Of a DNA stretch of 64,000 nucleotides, positions 1 through 8,463 are shown one piece after another (the first letter of the stretch is position 1; every line of letters starts with the position of its first letter). A program made the position numbers and the translations under genes. The DNA is taken from assembly GCF_004339595.1 (NCBI RefSeq), contig NZ_SMFU01000007.1, positions 1 to 64,000 of the forward strand, in the 5' to 3' direction. This DNA is from Marinobacterium mangrovicola (GTDB taxonomy: Bacteria; Pseudomonadota; Gammaproteobacteria; Pseudomonadales; Balneatricaceae). The notes below the pieces were generated by a model, which saw nothing but the letters and a program-made list of their open reading frames with translations, searched no databases and was not told the origin of the DNA.

Positions 1-130
1 TGTCATCAGGTGTGGGCATACATGCTGTCGACACGGTAAGCTCTCGGGTAGATAAAAGGTTTATTTTAAGGCTTTACCCCTTTCGCGACACCCTCTAACG
101 AGCAGGGATTTTTTATGTCTGGGGCTGTGA

Positions 131-1321
131 TTAGGCAGCGGCTGCGGTGCTTCGAGTTCGTCTGGCGATCCAGAGCAATAGCAGCCCCGCTGCAGCGATC
201 AGCCCACCAGCAACAGGGATCGCGCTGTAACCGAACCCAAGCTGAAGAGCTCCGCCGCCGACCATTGCCCCAATCGCATTGCCGAAATTAAACGCGGACA
301 TGTTCAGCGCAGAACCAAGGCTGGGGGCTTCAGCAGTAGCATGCATTGCTCGCAGTTGCAGCGGCGGTACGATAATGAACGCAGCCACGGCCCAGACCGA
401 CAGGGTCAGTGCTGCGCCGGTATGAGTGGTGAGGAACAGCGGTGCAAGCAGCAGTGAGACGCAGAGCAGGGCCTTGCCAATCGCTGTGGCGCCGTCCAGT
501 GACCAGTCAGCCAGGCGGCCTCCGATCCAGTTGCCCGCGGTCAGGCTCAGGCCGATCAACAACAGCATTCCGGTAATAAATCCGCCCGAAGCGCCGGTGA
601 TCTCCTGCAGTAGTGGTGCGACATAGGTGTAGAGCGCAAAAAAGGCACTGGCGAACATGACGGTTAGAGAGACCGCGACCAGCATCTCCGGGTGCATAAG
701 GGATTTAAGCTCCGAAAGCATGTCTGGCTTATAGCCTTTTTCACCGTGGGGCAGCGCCTTGAAAAGGGCGCCCATGGCCAATACACCCAGCACTGCGGTA
801 CAGATAAAGACTGTACGCCAGCCATATTCTTGCCCCAGCCAGCTGGCCAGTGGAACGCCGCCTATATTGGCGATACTTGCCCCCATAAACATAGTGGCTA
901 CTGCGCTGGCCTGCTTTTCTCGGCTGACAACCTGAGTGGCGACGACGGCGCCAAAACCGAAAAAGCCGCCCTGACACAGGCTGGTGATAACGCGACCGAC
1001 CATGAGCCACATATAATCCGGCGCCATGGCGGAAATGAGGTTGCCTAAAACGAACACTGACATCAGGGCGAGCAGGGCGGCACGTTTGCTGATCTGGCTG
1101 AGCAACAGGGTGATAATCGGGCCGCTGATCATAACGCCGACGGCGTAGGCGGTCACCAGGGTGCCGGCGGTGGGGATCGAAACATCGACTCCATCCGCAA
1201 TAATCGGCAGCAGACCCATGGGAGCGAACTCAGTGGTGCCTATGCTGAATGTGCCCGCAGCCAGCGCAAACAGGGCTGTCTTGGCGTCTGCGGTGTGTTC
1301 GGTGTTGCTGTCGGTGGTCAT
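131..1321 (-). CDS. MFS efflux transporter, DHA1 family (AraJ/YdhP-like)
   Basis: Predicted inner-membrane proton-coupled exporter of 396 residues, the usual length for the 12-helix DHA1 drug/sugar efflux group. The N-terminus after a short polar tail carries the GTFSIGTTEFAPMGLLP segment typical of the AraJ/YdhP/PbuE-like exporters in helix 1. A loop with SQISKRAAL lies between helices 2 and 3, and the mirrored GGRLADWS motif lies at about residue 270 after the central loop. The substrate cannot be told from sequence; a sugar or small drug is usual for the family. It stands alone and is read away from the M23 peptidase gene. The ribosome site before the ATG is weak (AGAAGAGAA). Confidence 0.85.
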   Translation of the reverse strand: MTTDSNTEHTADAKTALFALAAGTFSIGTTEFAPMGLLPIIADGVDVSIPTAGTLVTAYAVGVMISGPIITLLLSQISKRAALLALMSVFVLGNLISAMAPDYMWLMVGRVITSLCQGGFFGFGAVVATQVVSREKQASAVATMFMGASIANIGGVPLASWLGQEYGWRTVFICTAVLGVLAMGALFKALPHGEKGYKPDMLSELKSLMHPEMLVAVSLTVMFASAFFALYTYVAPLLQEITGASGGFITGMLLLIGLSLTAGNWIGGRLADWSLDGATAIGKALLCVSLLLAPLFLTTHTGAALTLSVWAVAAFIIVPPLQLRAMHATAEAPSLGSALNMSAFNFGNAIGAMVGGGALQLGFGYSAIPVAGGLIAAAGLLLLWIARRTRSTAAAA

Positions 1322-1731
1322 CGGTTCTCTTCTCTATCCATGCGCCCGCAACTGCTGATGCTTGCCATCTCAGGATGGGGCGGAACGGGTATCTTTGGAT
1401 TTATTCACGGGGCGCCGCAGATGTTCAATCACTGCGGCGGGATGGGCGCTTGGGCGGAGGGGTAGGCGATATCGGGAGCTGTGAGAGCCTGCCTTTTCGC
1501 GCCTTGTCTGCTGCTTTAGAGGTTCTCTTTATCTAAAACTAGCCGACGTAAACCGGAAACTGCTTAATTAGTATGGCTAGTGTATAAAAGAGGTCTTGCG
1601 GGATTAATAGTCGGTGGCTGATAGCAGATATCGTTCCTGTGCATTAATACAAGCGACAGTCGAGCGGGTTATAGCCTGAGAGCGAAGCTCAAGCGAGGGC
1701 GCAAAAAACGGGTGGAAAACTGATTTTTCCA
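1322..1731. other. Gene-free intergenic stretch
   Basis: Between the divergent exporter and M23 peptidase genes I see no convincing coding frame, only short open frames without family resemblance. It becomes AT-richer toward the peptidase gene. A small hairpin, TGGAAAA (1713-1719) with TTTTCCA (1725-1731), lies just before the candidate promoter. I assign no function. Confidence 0.4.
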
Positions 1732-1759
1732 TTGTGTGCAGCTGTTTATTTAATATACT
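1732..1759 (+). promoter_or_regulatory. Candidate sigma-70 promoter of the M23 peptidase gene
   Basis: TTGTGT (1732-1737) and TATACT (1754-1759) are separated by 16 bases, giving a good -10 and a weak -35. Transcription would start near 1766 and leave a leader of about 80 bases. Found by eye only. Confidence 0.4.
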
Positions 1760-1845
1760 GCTCGAAATGTTGCTCAAATTAACGGATACTGGGCGACCCG
1801 TATTATTTTCGTTTTTACCTGTGTCTAATTCCAGGTGGTGTTATT

Positions 1846-3276
1846 TTGACAAAAGTATCTTCTTCTCTTCGTCGCGTTACTGCTTTCATTAAACAGCTTC
1901 CCATCGCCTATCGTGCGGTACTACCGGTTCTCTCTCTTTCGCTCCTTGTACTTCTGGTCTATCCCGGTGAGGAATCCAGGGCAACCATTGTCTCGGGCAA
2001 GGACGTGGTCGCCGGTGAGCCGGTGATCGATGGCGACCGCGTGGTGATTCCGCTGGAATTACCGGAGCCTGAATCCAGTGCGATGCTGCCGGAAGAGCCT
2101 GCCAGCGTTGATGTGGAACCGCTCGTTGAGGATCAGGTCGATGAATCGCGTATGTGGGCCTATGAAATCCAGAAGGGCGATACGCTGACCGGCATCTTCG
2201 AGAAACTTAACCTGCCGCTGAGCGACCTGTACCAGGTGCTGGAAGCGGACGAGGCGGTGCTGGCACTGGATAACATCAAGCCGGGTGTGAAACTGCTGAT
2301 CGATGTGGATGATGAACAGCTGCAGCGGCTCGAGCTGAAGTTCTCCATCGCCCACAAGGTGACCTACAAGCGTAAACTGGATGCTGGTTTTGAGTTTGCT
2401 GAGACACGCCTACCGGGTGAGTGGAAGCAGTATGCGATCACCGGAGAGATAGGTCGCAGCTTTTCCGTTGATGCCGAAGCGCAGGGGCTGGATGTCCGCG
2501 ACGTTTACCAGATTACCCGTCTGCTGAAAGAGAAGATCAATTTTAGCCGTGATATCCGCAAGGGCGACTCCTTTGAAGTCCTGGTTTCGCGCCAGTACGT
2601 GGATGGCGAGGCCACAGGGGACACTAAGGTGGAAGCGGTGCGGATGATGGCCAACCGGTCACCGGTATCGATCTTCTACTATGATGGCACCTATTACGAC
2701 GAGAACGGGCGCAGTTTGAGCAAGGCGTTTATGCGCTACCCGTTCAATGGCAAGCATCGTGTTTCGTCCAGCTTTAACCCGAATCGTCACCACCCGGTCA
2801 CCGGCTTGTCTCGTCCGCATAACGGTACCGACTTTGCCATGCGCACCGGAACCGGTGTGTTGGCGGCGGGCGATGGCGTGGTGACCCGTGTGGTAAATCA
2901 CAAGTATGCCGGGCTCTATGTGGAGATTAAGCACAGTGAGCGATATACCACGCGTTATCTGCACTTGAACAAAGCGCTGGTACGCAAGGGGCAGCGTGTG
3001 AGTCGTGGTCAGAAGATCGCTCTGTCCGGTTCCAGCGGTCGGGTCACCGGCCCGCATCTGCATTACGAGTTCCGCATTGCCGGACGTCCGGTTAACGCGA
3101 TGACAGCGGAGATACCGATCGCCAAGCGTCTGGAAGGCAAAAGCCGTAAGGAGTTTGATGGTCTGCTGGCGCAGTACCTGACGCGGATGGATGAAGCTCA
3201 GCCGGGCAGAGGTGGGCTGATGGTTTCTCAGCGTTCGGAAAACGCTCAGACGGATAAAGACGCTCAGTCGCTCTAA
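1846..3276 (+). CDS. Murein DD-endopeptidase, M23 family (MepM/YebA-like)
   Basis: Zinc peptidase predicted to cut peptidoglycan cross-links during cell-wall growth, anchored in the inner membrane facing the periplasm. In its 476 residues, a hydrophobic anchor lies at about 24-40. A LysM-like region follows at about 105-165, starting with IQKGDTLTGIF, and then a middle domain. The C-terminal LytM/M23 domain has zinc ligands H325 and D329 (HNGTD) and H404/H406 (GPHLHYEF). The start is TTG at 1846: a good ribosome site (AGGTGG, 1833-1838) lies 7 bases upstream, and no ATG in this frame lies near the membrane anchor. A strong terminator follows. The architecture fits MepM; the exact orthologue is not certain. 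Confidence 0.88.
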   Translation: MTKVSSSLRRVTAFIKQLPIAYRAVLPVLSLSLLVLLVYPGEESRATIVSGKDVVAGEPVIDGDRVVIPLELPEPESSAMLPEEPASVDVEPLVEDQVDESRMWAYEIQKGDTLTGIFEKLNLPLSDLYQVLEADEAVLALDNIKPGVKLLIDVDDEQLQRLELKFSIAHKVTYKRKLDAGFEFAETRLPGEWKQYAITGEIGRSFSVDAEAQGLDVRDVYQITRLLKEKINFSRDIRKGDSFEVLVSRQYVDGEATGDTKVEAVRMMANRSPVSIFYYDGTYYDENGRSLSKAFMRYPFNGKHRVSSSFNPNRHHPVTGLSRPHNGTDFAMRTGTGVLAAGDGVVTRVVNHKYAGLYVEIKHSERYTTRYLHLNKALVRKGQRVSRGQKIALSGSSGRVTGPHLHYEFRIAGRPVNAMTAEIPIAKRLEGKSRKEFDGLLAQYLTRMDEAQPGRGGLMVSQRSENAQTDKDAQSL

Positions 3277-3287
3277 TCTGCAGCGTT

Positions 3288-3335
3288 AAAACGGAACCGC
3301 TCGGTGCGTTGTTCGCCCGAGCGGTTCCGTTTTTT
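3288..3335 (+). terminator. Rho-independent terminator after the M23 peptidase gene
   Basis: A perfect 17-bp inverted repeat pairs 3288-3304 with 3317-3333 around a 12-base loop and is followed by T residues. Its arms begin and end with A and T runs, so it could also stop transcription of the convergent gene on the minus strand. Confidence 0.9.
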
Positions 3336-3387
3336 AAATGACGGCATGCGCGGTTAGTCGTCATTTCTTGGAGGCGGACGAGCCGAT

Positions 3388-3777
3388 TCAGTTGAACAGT
3401 CGGGTACGTTCGCTCAGGTAATCGAAAGCTTCTCCCTTGCGCTCAGCCTCGGCCCTGGCTTCGTCCAGCTCGGCAAAGCGTTCCAGCTCCTCATCGGCCA
3501 TGTGGTGCAGGCAGTCTCCGCCGAACAGCCAGAACAGGTCTCGTGCTACCAGGTGAACCAGTTGCGGGTAGGCGCGTACAAGGCGGGACAGAATCTGCTG
3601 TCCCTCTTCATAGGCCCAGGTTTCGTTTTTCTCGAACCCCTTTGCCAGCGCCTCGAACTGCTCGAGAAACTCGGCGTCGTCAGCGCTGATGACTGGATCG
3701 TTAAACGGCGGCTGCTTGATCAGGTTGTTGTAGGCCAGCTTCATCAGGTTGAGATGGTAGGTGTAGAAATCGGTCAC
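3388..3777 (-). CDS. Conserved hypothetical protein, PA2817-like
   Basis: A small soluble acidic protein of 129 residues with the opening TDFYTYHLNLMKLAYNN. I associate it with the PA2817 family of Pseudomonas and relatives, which has no known function. It is rich in helix-forming residues, with a Trp/Phe cluster (RDLFWLFGGDCLHHM) two-thirds along, and no signal peptide. The start is the GTG at 3777, which has GGAG five bases upstream. A frame 40 codons longer exists, but the extra residues look non-coding (WGRYRKNQ, many Arg/Pro). It converges on the M23 gene terminator and is divergent from yadG. Confidence 0.6.
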   Translation of the reverse strand: MTDFYTYHLNLMKLAYNNLIKQPPFNDPVISADDAEFLEQFEALAKGFEKNETWAYEEGQQILSRLVRAYPQLVHLVARDLFWLFGGDCLHHMADEELERFAELDEARAEAERKGEAFDYLSERTRLFN

Positions 3778-3926
3778 GCTTGCTCCAGGTCTTACAGAGT
3801 ATTTTCCCCTCGGTGGATGGAGCCGGCAGAGGCCGAACACAAGGGGGAGGAGTTGATTTTTCCGGTAACGGCCCCACATTAGAGGTCCGTTATGCAACGC
3901 AAAATATAGTTTAAAGAAGGCGGTTT

Positions 3927-4844
3927 ATGACTTCAGCGCTGAAGATTGAGAATCTGCGCAAGACTTATGGTAATGGATTCGAGGCCCTGAAGGGTATATC
4001 CCTGGAGGTTGAGGAGGGTGATTTTTTTGCTCTGCTGGGCCCTAATGGCGCCGGTAAATCCACCACCCTGGGCATTGTTTCATCTCTGGTTAACAAGAGT
4101 GACGGCTCGGTCTCGGTATTTGGCCACAGTATCGATAAGGATCTGGCCAGGGCCAAACTCAGCCTGGGCGTAGTACCGCAGGAGTTCAACTTCAACCCGT
4201 TCGAGAAAGTGGTCGATATCGTTGTGACCCAGGCGGGTTATTACGGTATTCCGGCGCGCCGCGCTCAGGAGCGTGCCGAGTTTTATCTGAAAAAGCTGGG
4301 CCTGTGGGATAAGCGCAATGAGCGCGCCCGCATGCTGTCCGGTGGTATGAAGCGTCGTCTGATGATCGCCCGTGCTCTGGTCCATGATCCGAAAGTATTG
4401 ATTCTCGATGAGCCCACCGCCGGGGTCGATATCGAGCTGCGTCGCTCCATGTGGGAGTTTCTGCGCGAGATCAACGCAGCGGGCACGACCATCATTCTGA
4501 CCACCCACTACCTGGAAGAGGCGGAGAGCCTCTGCCGCAATATCGCGATCATCGATCACGGCCAGATTATCCAGAACAGCTCAATGAAAGCACTGCTGGC
4601 GAAGCTGAACATGGAGACCTTTATCCTCGATCTGGACGGGGATCTGGAAACCGTGCCGGAGATCGAAGGCTACCAGGTCAACCTGACCGACAGTCACACG
4701 CTGGAGGTCGAGGTGCAGAAATCCCAGGGCCTGAACGCGGTATTTAGTCAGTTATCCGAGCAGGGCGTTGCCGTGGCCAGTATGCGTAACAAGGCCAACC
4801 GCCTGGAAGAACTGTTCGTCTCGCTCGTCGATAAGAATCTGTAA
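3927..4844 (+). CDS. yadG: ABC-2 type exporter, ATP-binding subunit YadG
   Basis: ATPase of a two-gene ABC-2 exporter, on the cytoplasmic face of the inner membrane. Its 305 residues match the E. coli YadG length (308). The Walker A motif GPNGAGKST spans residues 38-46, the ABC signature LSGGMKRR 137-144, and Walker B LILD with catalytic E162 follows. The switch His lies in TTHYLEEAE. The permease gene starts 9 bases downstream, so the two are surely co-transcribed, with queF overlapping behind. The substrate is unknown; YadGH belongs to the lipid/drug/polysaccharide-type ABC-2 exporters. Confidence 0.92.
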   Translation: MTSALKIENLRKTYGNGFEALKGISLEVEEGDFFALLGPNGAGKSTTLGIVSSLVNKSDGSVSVFGHSIDKDLARAKLSLGVVPQEFNFNPFEKVVDIVVTQAGYYGIPARRAQERAEFYLKKLGLWDKRNERARMLSGGMKRRLMIARALVHDPKVLILDEPTAGVDIELRRSMWEFLREINAAGTTIILTTHYLEEAESLCRNIAIIDHGQIIQNSSMKALLAKLNMETFILDLDGDLETVPEIEGYQVNLTDSHTLEVEVQKSQGLNAVFSQLSEQGVAVASMRNKANRLEELFVSLVDKNL

Positions 4845-4853
4845 GGAATATCT

Positions 4854-5627
4854 ATGCACAGCCAGCTGCTGTTTACCGCCTTCTGGACCATCGTGGTCAA
4901 AGAGGTGCGTCGCTTTACCCGGATCTGGCCGCAGACACTGCTGCCGCCGGCGATCACCATGACGCTCTACTTCATTATCTTCGGTAACCTGATCGGCTCG
5001 CGTATCGGCGAGATGGGCGGTTTCGATTATATGGAGTACATCGTTCCCGGTCTGATTATGATGTCGGTGATCACCAACTCTTACGGCAACGTGGTGTCGT
5101 CTTTCTTCGGCACCAAGTTCCAGCACAATATCGAGGAGCTGTTGGTCGCGCCGGTGCCGAACTGGATCATCCTCAGTGGCTATGTCATCGGTGGTATGGC
5201 CCGTGGTCTGGCGGTCGGCCTGATCGTGACGGTACTGTCGATGTTCTTCACCGATCTGCAGATCCACCATCTCGGCGTTACCGTCGGTATCGTGCTGCTG
5301 ACCTCGATCGTCTTCGCCCTCGGTGGCTTCATTAATGCCGTGTTTGCGACCACTTTCGATGATATCTCGATTATCCCGACCTTCGTGCTGACACCGCTGA
5401 CCTACCTGGGTGGCGTGTTTTACAGTATCGAACTGCTGCCGGAGTTCTGGCAGGGTGTATCTCAGCTGAATCCGATCCTGTATATGGTAAACACCTTCCG
5501 TTACGGCATACTCGGAGTCAGCGATATTAATGTCGGTTTCGCCTTTACGATGATCCTCGTATTTATCGTCGTTCTGGCCGGTTTTTCGCTGCACCTTCTT
5601 AACATAGGTAAAGGCATTCGCAACTGA
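4854..5627 (+). CDS. yadH: ABC-2 type exporter, permease subunit YadH
   Basis: Membrane partner of the upstream ATPase, 257 residues (E. coli YadH is 256). About six membrane helices can be read. The ABC-2 hallmark region near residue 180 contains PLTYLGGVFYSIELLP. A short amphipathic start (AFWTIVVKEVRRFTRIWPQT) precedes the first helix and forms the coupling segment typical of this fold. The stop codon TGA shares its last base with the queF ATG, so QueF translation is probably coupled to it. The transported molecule cannot be inferred. Confidence 0.92.
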   Translation: MHSQLLFTAFWTIVVKEVRRFTRIWPQTLLPPAITMTLYFIIFGNLIGSRIGEMGGFDYMEYIVPGLIMMSVITNSYGNVVSSFFGTKFQHNIEELLVAPVPNWIILSGYVIGGMARGLAVGLIVTVLSMFFTDLQIHHLGVTVGIVLLTSIVFALGGFINAVFATTFDDISIIPTFVLTPLTYLGGVFYSIELLPEFWQGVSQLNPILYMVNTFRYGILGVSDINVGFAFTMILVFIVVLAGFSLHLLNIGKGIRN

Positions 5628-6451
5628 TGAGTGAACATGAATCGGTAAAGCAGTCACCGCTGGGGCAGGGGACACGTTACGTTAACCGTTACGATCCTTC
5701 GCTGCTTTATCCCATCGCCCGGGATATCAACTGGCAGGCTCAGGGGGTTGATCGTGCCACACTGCCGTTTCGAGGTGTGGACATCTGGAACGCGTATGAG
5801 TTGTCCTGGCTCGACAGTCGGGGCAAGCCGGTAGTGCGACTGGCAGAGTTCCGTATTCCGGCCAGCTCGGACCACATTATCGAGTCCAAGTCGTTCAAGC
5901 TTTACCTGAACTCCTACAACCTGACCCGCTTCGGTAGTGAAGAGGAGGCCCGCTCACACCTGCAGCAGGATCTCTCCCAGGCGGCTGGCGGTCAGGTGTC
6001 TGTGCGCCTGATCCGCCCCGATGCGCCGGCGACTATCGGTCAGCTGGAGGGTGTCTGTATCGATGACCTGGAGATCGATGTGGAGCATTACTCTCCGGCG
6101 CCGTCACTGCTGAAATGCAGCAGCGAGACAGTGACCGAAACACTGGTCACGCATCTGCTGAAATCCAACTGCCCGGTGACCGGTCAGCCGGACTGGGGCA
6201 GTGTGCAGATCCGCTATCGTGGTGGCAAGATCGATCGTAAAGGACTGCTGGCCTATATCGTTTCCTATCGTGAGCACGGCGATTTTCACGAGCAGTGCGT
6301 GGAAAATATCTTTATGGATATCTGGCGCCACTGTCGGCCGCAGAAACTCAGCGTCTACGCCCGCTACGTGCGCCGCGGGGGCCTGGATATCAACCCTTAC
6401 CGTTCGAGCATCCAGGACGAGCCGGTCAATACACGCCTGTCCCGACAGTAA
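5627..6451 (+). CDS. queF: NADPH-dependent 7-cyano-7-deazaguanine reductase QueF
   Basis: Reduces the nitrile preQ0 to preQ1 with NADPH in the synthesis of the tRNA base queuosine. Its 274 residues fit the long type II QueF with two T-fold halves (E. coli 282). The substrate-specific QueF motif ESKSFKLYLNS begins at E86. The catalytic cysteine is C182 in SNCPVTGQPD, with the proton donor D189. The start overlaps the yadH stop by one base (ATGA). That arrangement looks accidental in function, since no link between QueF and YadGH is known. Confidence 0.96.
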   Translation: MSEHESVKQSPLGQGTRYVNRYDPSLLYPIARDINWQAQGVDRATLPFRGVDIWNAYELSWLDSRGKPVVRLAEFRIPASSDHIIESKSFKLYLNSYNLTRFGSEEEARSHLQQDLSQAAGGQVSVRLIRPDAPATIGQLEGVCIDDLEIDVEHYSPAPSLLKCSSETVTETLVTHLLKSNCPVTGQPDWGSVQIRYRGGKIDRKGLLAYIVSYREHGDFHEQCVENIFMDIWRHCRPQKLSVYARYVRRGGLDINPYRSSIQDEPVNTRLSRQ

Positions 6452-6487
6452 ATCGGTTTCAGGTCGAGAGTCAGAAAGGAGAACCCA

Positions 6488-7051
6488 ATGGATGCACTGG
6501 AACTGCTGGTAAACCGCACATCAAGCCCCATGCTGCAGGCACCCGCGCCCACGGATGCGCAGCTCGAATTGATGCTGAAGGCCGCCTCACGTGCGCCGGA
6601 TCATGGTTCGCTGCGGCCTTACCGTTTCCTCAAGATCGAAGGTGAAGGTCTGAATGCACTTGGGGAGCTGTTCCTGTCGGTATCCCAGGCGGAAAACGCT
6701 GATCTGCCGGAAGCGCAGATCAACAAACTGCGCAATATGCCGCTGCGGGCGCCCATGATCCTGGTTGCCATTGCGGTCACCCAGGAACATCCCAAGGTGC
6801 CGAAGAGCGAACAGATCATCACTGCTGGCTGTGCCGCCCAGGCGGTGATTCAGGCAGCCAGTGCCCAGGACGTCGGCGCCATGTGGCGCTCAGGTGACCT
6901 GGCGTTCAATCCCCGGGTAGCCGAGGGGCTGGGACTGGCCGCTAACGAAGAGATTATCGGCTTCGTCTATCTGGGTACTACCGTGAAGGAGAAACCCGTG
7001 CCGGAGGTTGATATCTCCTCATTGGTTTCAGACTGGCCCTCCCATGGCTGA
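6488..7051 (+). CDS. ydjA: NAD(P)H nitroreductase, YdjA family
   Basis: FMN-binding nitroreductase-fold protein of 187 residues (E. coli YdjA 183), a minimal member of the family. The early motif ASRAPDHGSLRPYRF binds FMN phosphate. A central GCAAQAVIQAA helix and the closing EEIIGFVYLGT strand are typical. The physiological substrate is unknown; family members reduce nitro compounds or quinones. A strong ribosome site (AAAGGAG) precedes the ATG. The last codons overlap the start of the thioesterase gene, which points to one transcript. Confidence 0.9.
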   Translation: MDALELLVNRTSSPMLQAPAPTDAQLELMLKAASRAPDHGSLRPYRFLKIEGEGLNALGELFLSVSQAENADLPEAQINKLRNMPLRAPMILVAIAVTQEHPKVPKSEQIITAGCAAQAVIQAASAQDVGAMWRSGDLAFNPRVAEGLGLAANEEIIGFVYLGTTVKEKPVPEVDISSLVSDWPSHG

Positions 7052-7529
7052 TACCGGCGCTAGCCTCACCACCGATCCGGCTCAGTTTCTGAGCTGGCTC
7101 TATCGCAGTATCCCGCTGACCAGCGCGATGCAGATCGAGCGCCTGGAATTTGATGGTCAGGTGCTGGAGCTGCATGTGCCGCTGGCGCCCAACGTCAACG
7201 ACAAGGGCACAGGTTTCGGCGGTTCTATCTCGGCACTGGCGACGCTGGCGGGTTGGTGTCTCACCACGCTTTATCTGCGTGGTAAGGGGCTGGATTGCGA
7301 TGTTGTTATCGCTGATGCCCATCAAAGCTATAAGGCGCCGATCAAGGATGCCTTTTTCGCCCGGGTGCGGCTCTCCTCCAAGGAGGACTGCGATCATCTC
7401 CTCAACCGAATCGATGAACGCGGACGTGGCCGCCTGGATCTGAAGATCGACGTACTCTGTGATGATCAGGCCGGTAAGGATGAGGTGGCGTTTGTTATGC
7501 AGGGGCGCTACGTCGCGATTCAGCGATAG
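7044..7529 (+). CDS. Hotdog-fold thioesterase domain protein (YiiD C-terminal type)
   Basis: A predicted acyl-CoA thioesterase-like protein of 161 residues. The core GTGFGGSISALATLAGW is the hotdog helix with its substrate-binding turn, and a later VIADAHQSYKAPI strand matches the YiiD_C group. In E. coli this domain is fused to a GNAT acetyltransferase; here it stands alone. I chose the ATG at 7044, which overlaps the end of ydjA by 8 bases. An upstream ATG would give a longer overlap and twelve residues of no family character. The substrate is unknown. Confidence 0.75.
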   Translation: MADTGASLTTDPAQFLSWLYRSIPLTSAMQIERLEFDGQVLELHVPLAPNVNDKGTGFGGSISALATLAGWCLTTLYLRGKGLDCDVVIADAHQSYKAPIKDAFFARVRLSSKEDCDHLLNRIDERGRGRLDLKIDVLCDDQAGKDEVAFVMQGRYVAIQR

Positions 7530-7668
7530 GTCAGGTGTGATCCCTGAATGAGTTCGAGGCGCCGATGATCGTGCGTGGGGACAGCCCAGGATAGGCCAAT
7601 AACAGCACTGCCCGCAGAGATCTGTTGCTATCTCTTGAGCAGCACTGTTGAGCCGATCGCCTTGTTTC

Positions 7669-8229
7669 TTACGGCGTGGAAATAACCACCGCCTTTTCAA
7701 TCACGACCGGCGTGACCGGTACGTCGCGGAAGGGAGCGCGAGTGGTGGTGTCTACACCGCCTATCCTGTCGACCACATCCATACCTGAAACGACCTTGCC
7801 AAACACCGTGTAACCCGGCTTACCCGGCATGCCGTCGAGACGGCTGTTATTCACGGTATTGATAAAAAACTGGCTGTCGGCACTGTCCGGGTCACGGGTA
7901 CGGGCCATGGCCAGGGTGCCACGCTCATTACTCAGACCGTTGTCAGATTCATTCTCTACCGGCGGCCGGTTCGGCTTCGTCTGCATAGCGGCGTTCATAC
8001 CGCCGCCCTGGATCATAAAGCCGGGAATCACCCGGTGAAAGATCAGCCCGTCGTAGTAACCGCTGTTCACGTACTCAAGAAAGTTAGCCACGGTTTTTGG
8101 AGCTTCATCGGCATAAAGCTCGATCTGAATATTGCCCATGGAGGTTTCCAGGCTGACCTGCTCCTCCGCCTGCGCCAGCGGTGCAAGCATCAGTGGCAGC
8201 AGGGCTAGAAGTCTGGTTGTGCGTTTCAT
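7669..8229 (-). CDS. Periplasmic peptidyl-prolyl cis-trans isomerase, cyclophilin type
   Basis: Foldase that catalyses proline isomerisation in exported proteins. The 186-residue precursor starts with a classic signal peptide (MKRTTRLLALLPLMLAPLAQA). The bacterial PpiA/PpiB-type cyclophilin domain follows: FHRVIPGFMIQGGG carries the catalytic Arg and the Phe/Met/Gln pocket, and RTRDPDSADSQFFIN is the second active-site stretch. The ATG at 8229 is preceded by AAGGAGC at a good distance; a ten-codon extension upstream would spoil the signal peptide. It is monocistronic and convergent with the thioesterase gene. Confidence 0.92.
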   Translation of the reverse strand: MKRTTRLLALLPLMLAPLAQAEEQVSLETSMGNIQIELYADEAPKTVANFLEYVNSGYYDGLIFHRVIPGFMIQGGGMNAAMQTKPNRPPVENESDNGLSNERGTLAMARTRDPDSADSQFFINTVNNSRLDGMPGKPGYTVFGKVVSGMDVVDRIGGVDTTTRAPFRDVPVTPVVIEKAVVISTP

Positions 8230-8463
8230 TGTGCCGCTCCTTGTTGGTGGCGATCCCAAAAGATGATCCCGGTTATTGTTTCAGAGATGCTGTAAATATA
8301 AGTGTTGAATATTTAAGAGGAAACTCATGTAATCGCGGTATCAGCCGATAATTCGGTTCAGGGTAGACAGCATAACCCGTCTAGTGACCGGCAGCCTCCC
8401 TGAAATGAAAATTCTCCGGCCCGCCGCCGGCTTTCCTGAATATGTTGTAAGGAATCCAAGATC

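Noticed and set aside
4752-5675. Long open frame antisense to yadH
   Set aside because: Composition is His/Asp/Gln-rich and the forward permease is certain.
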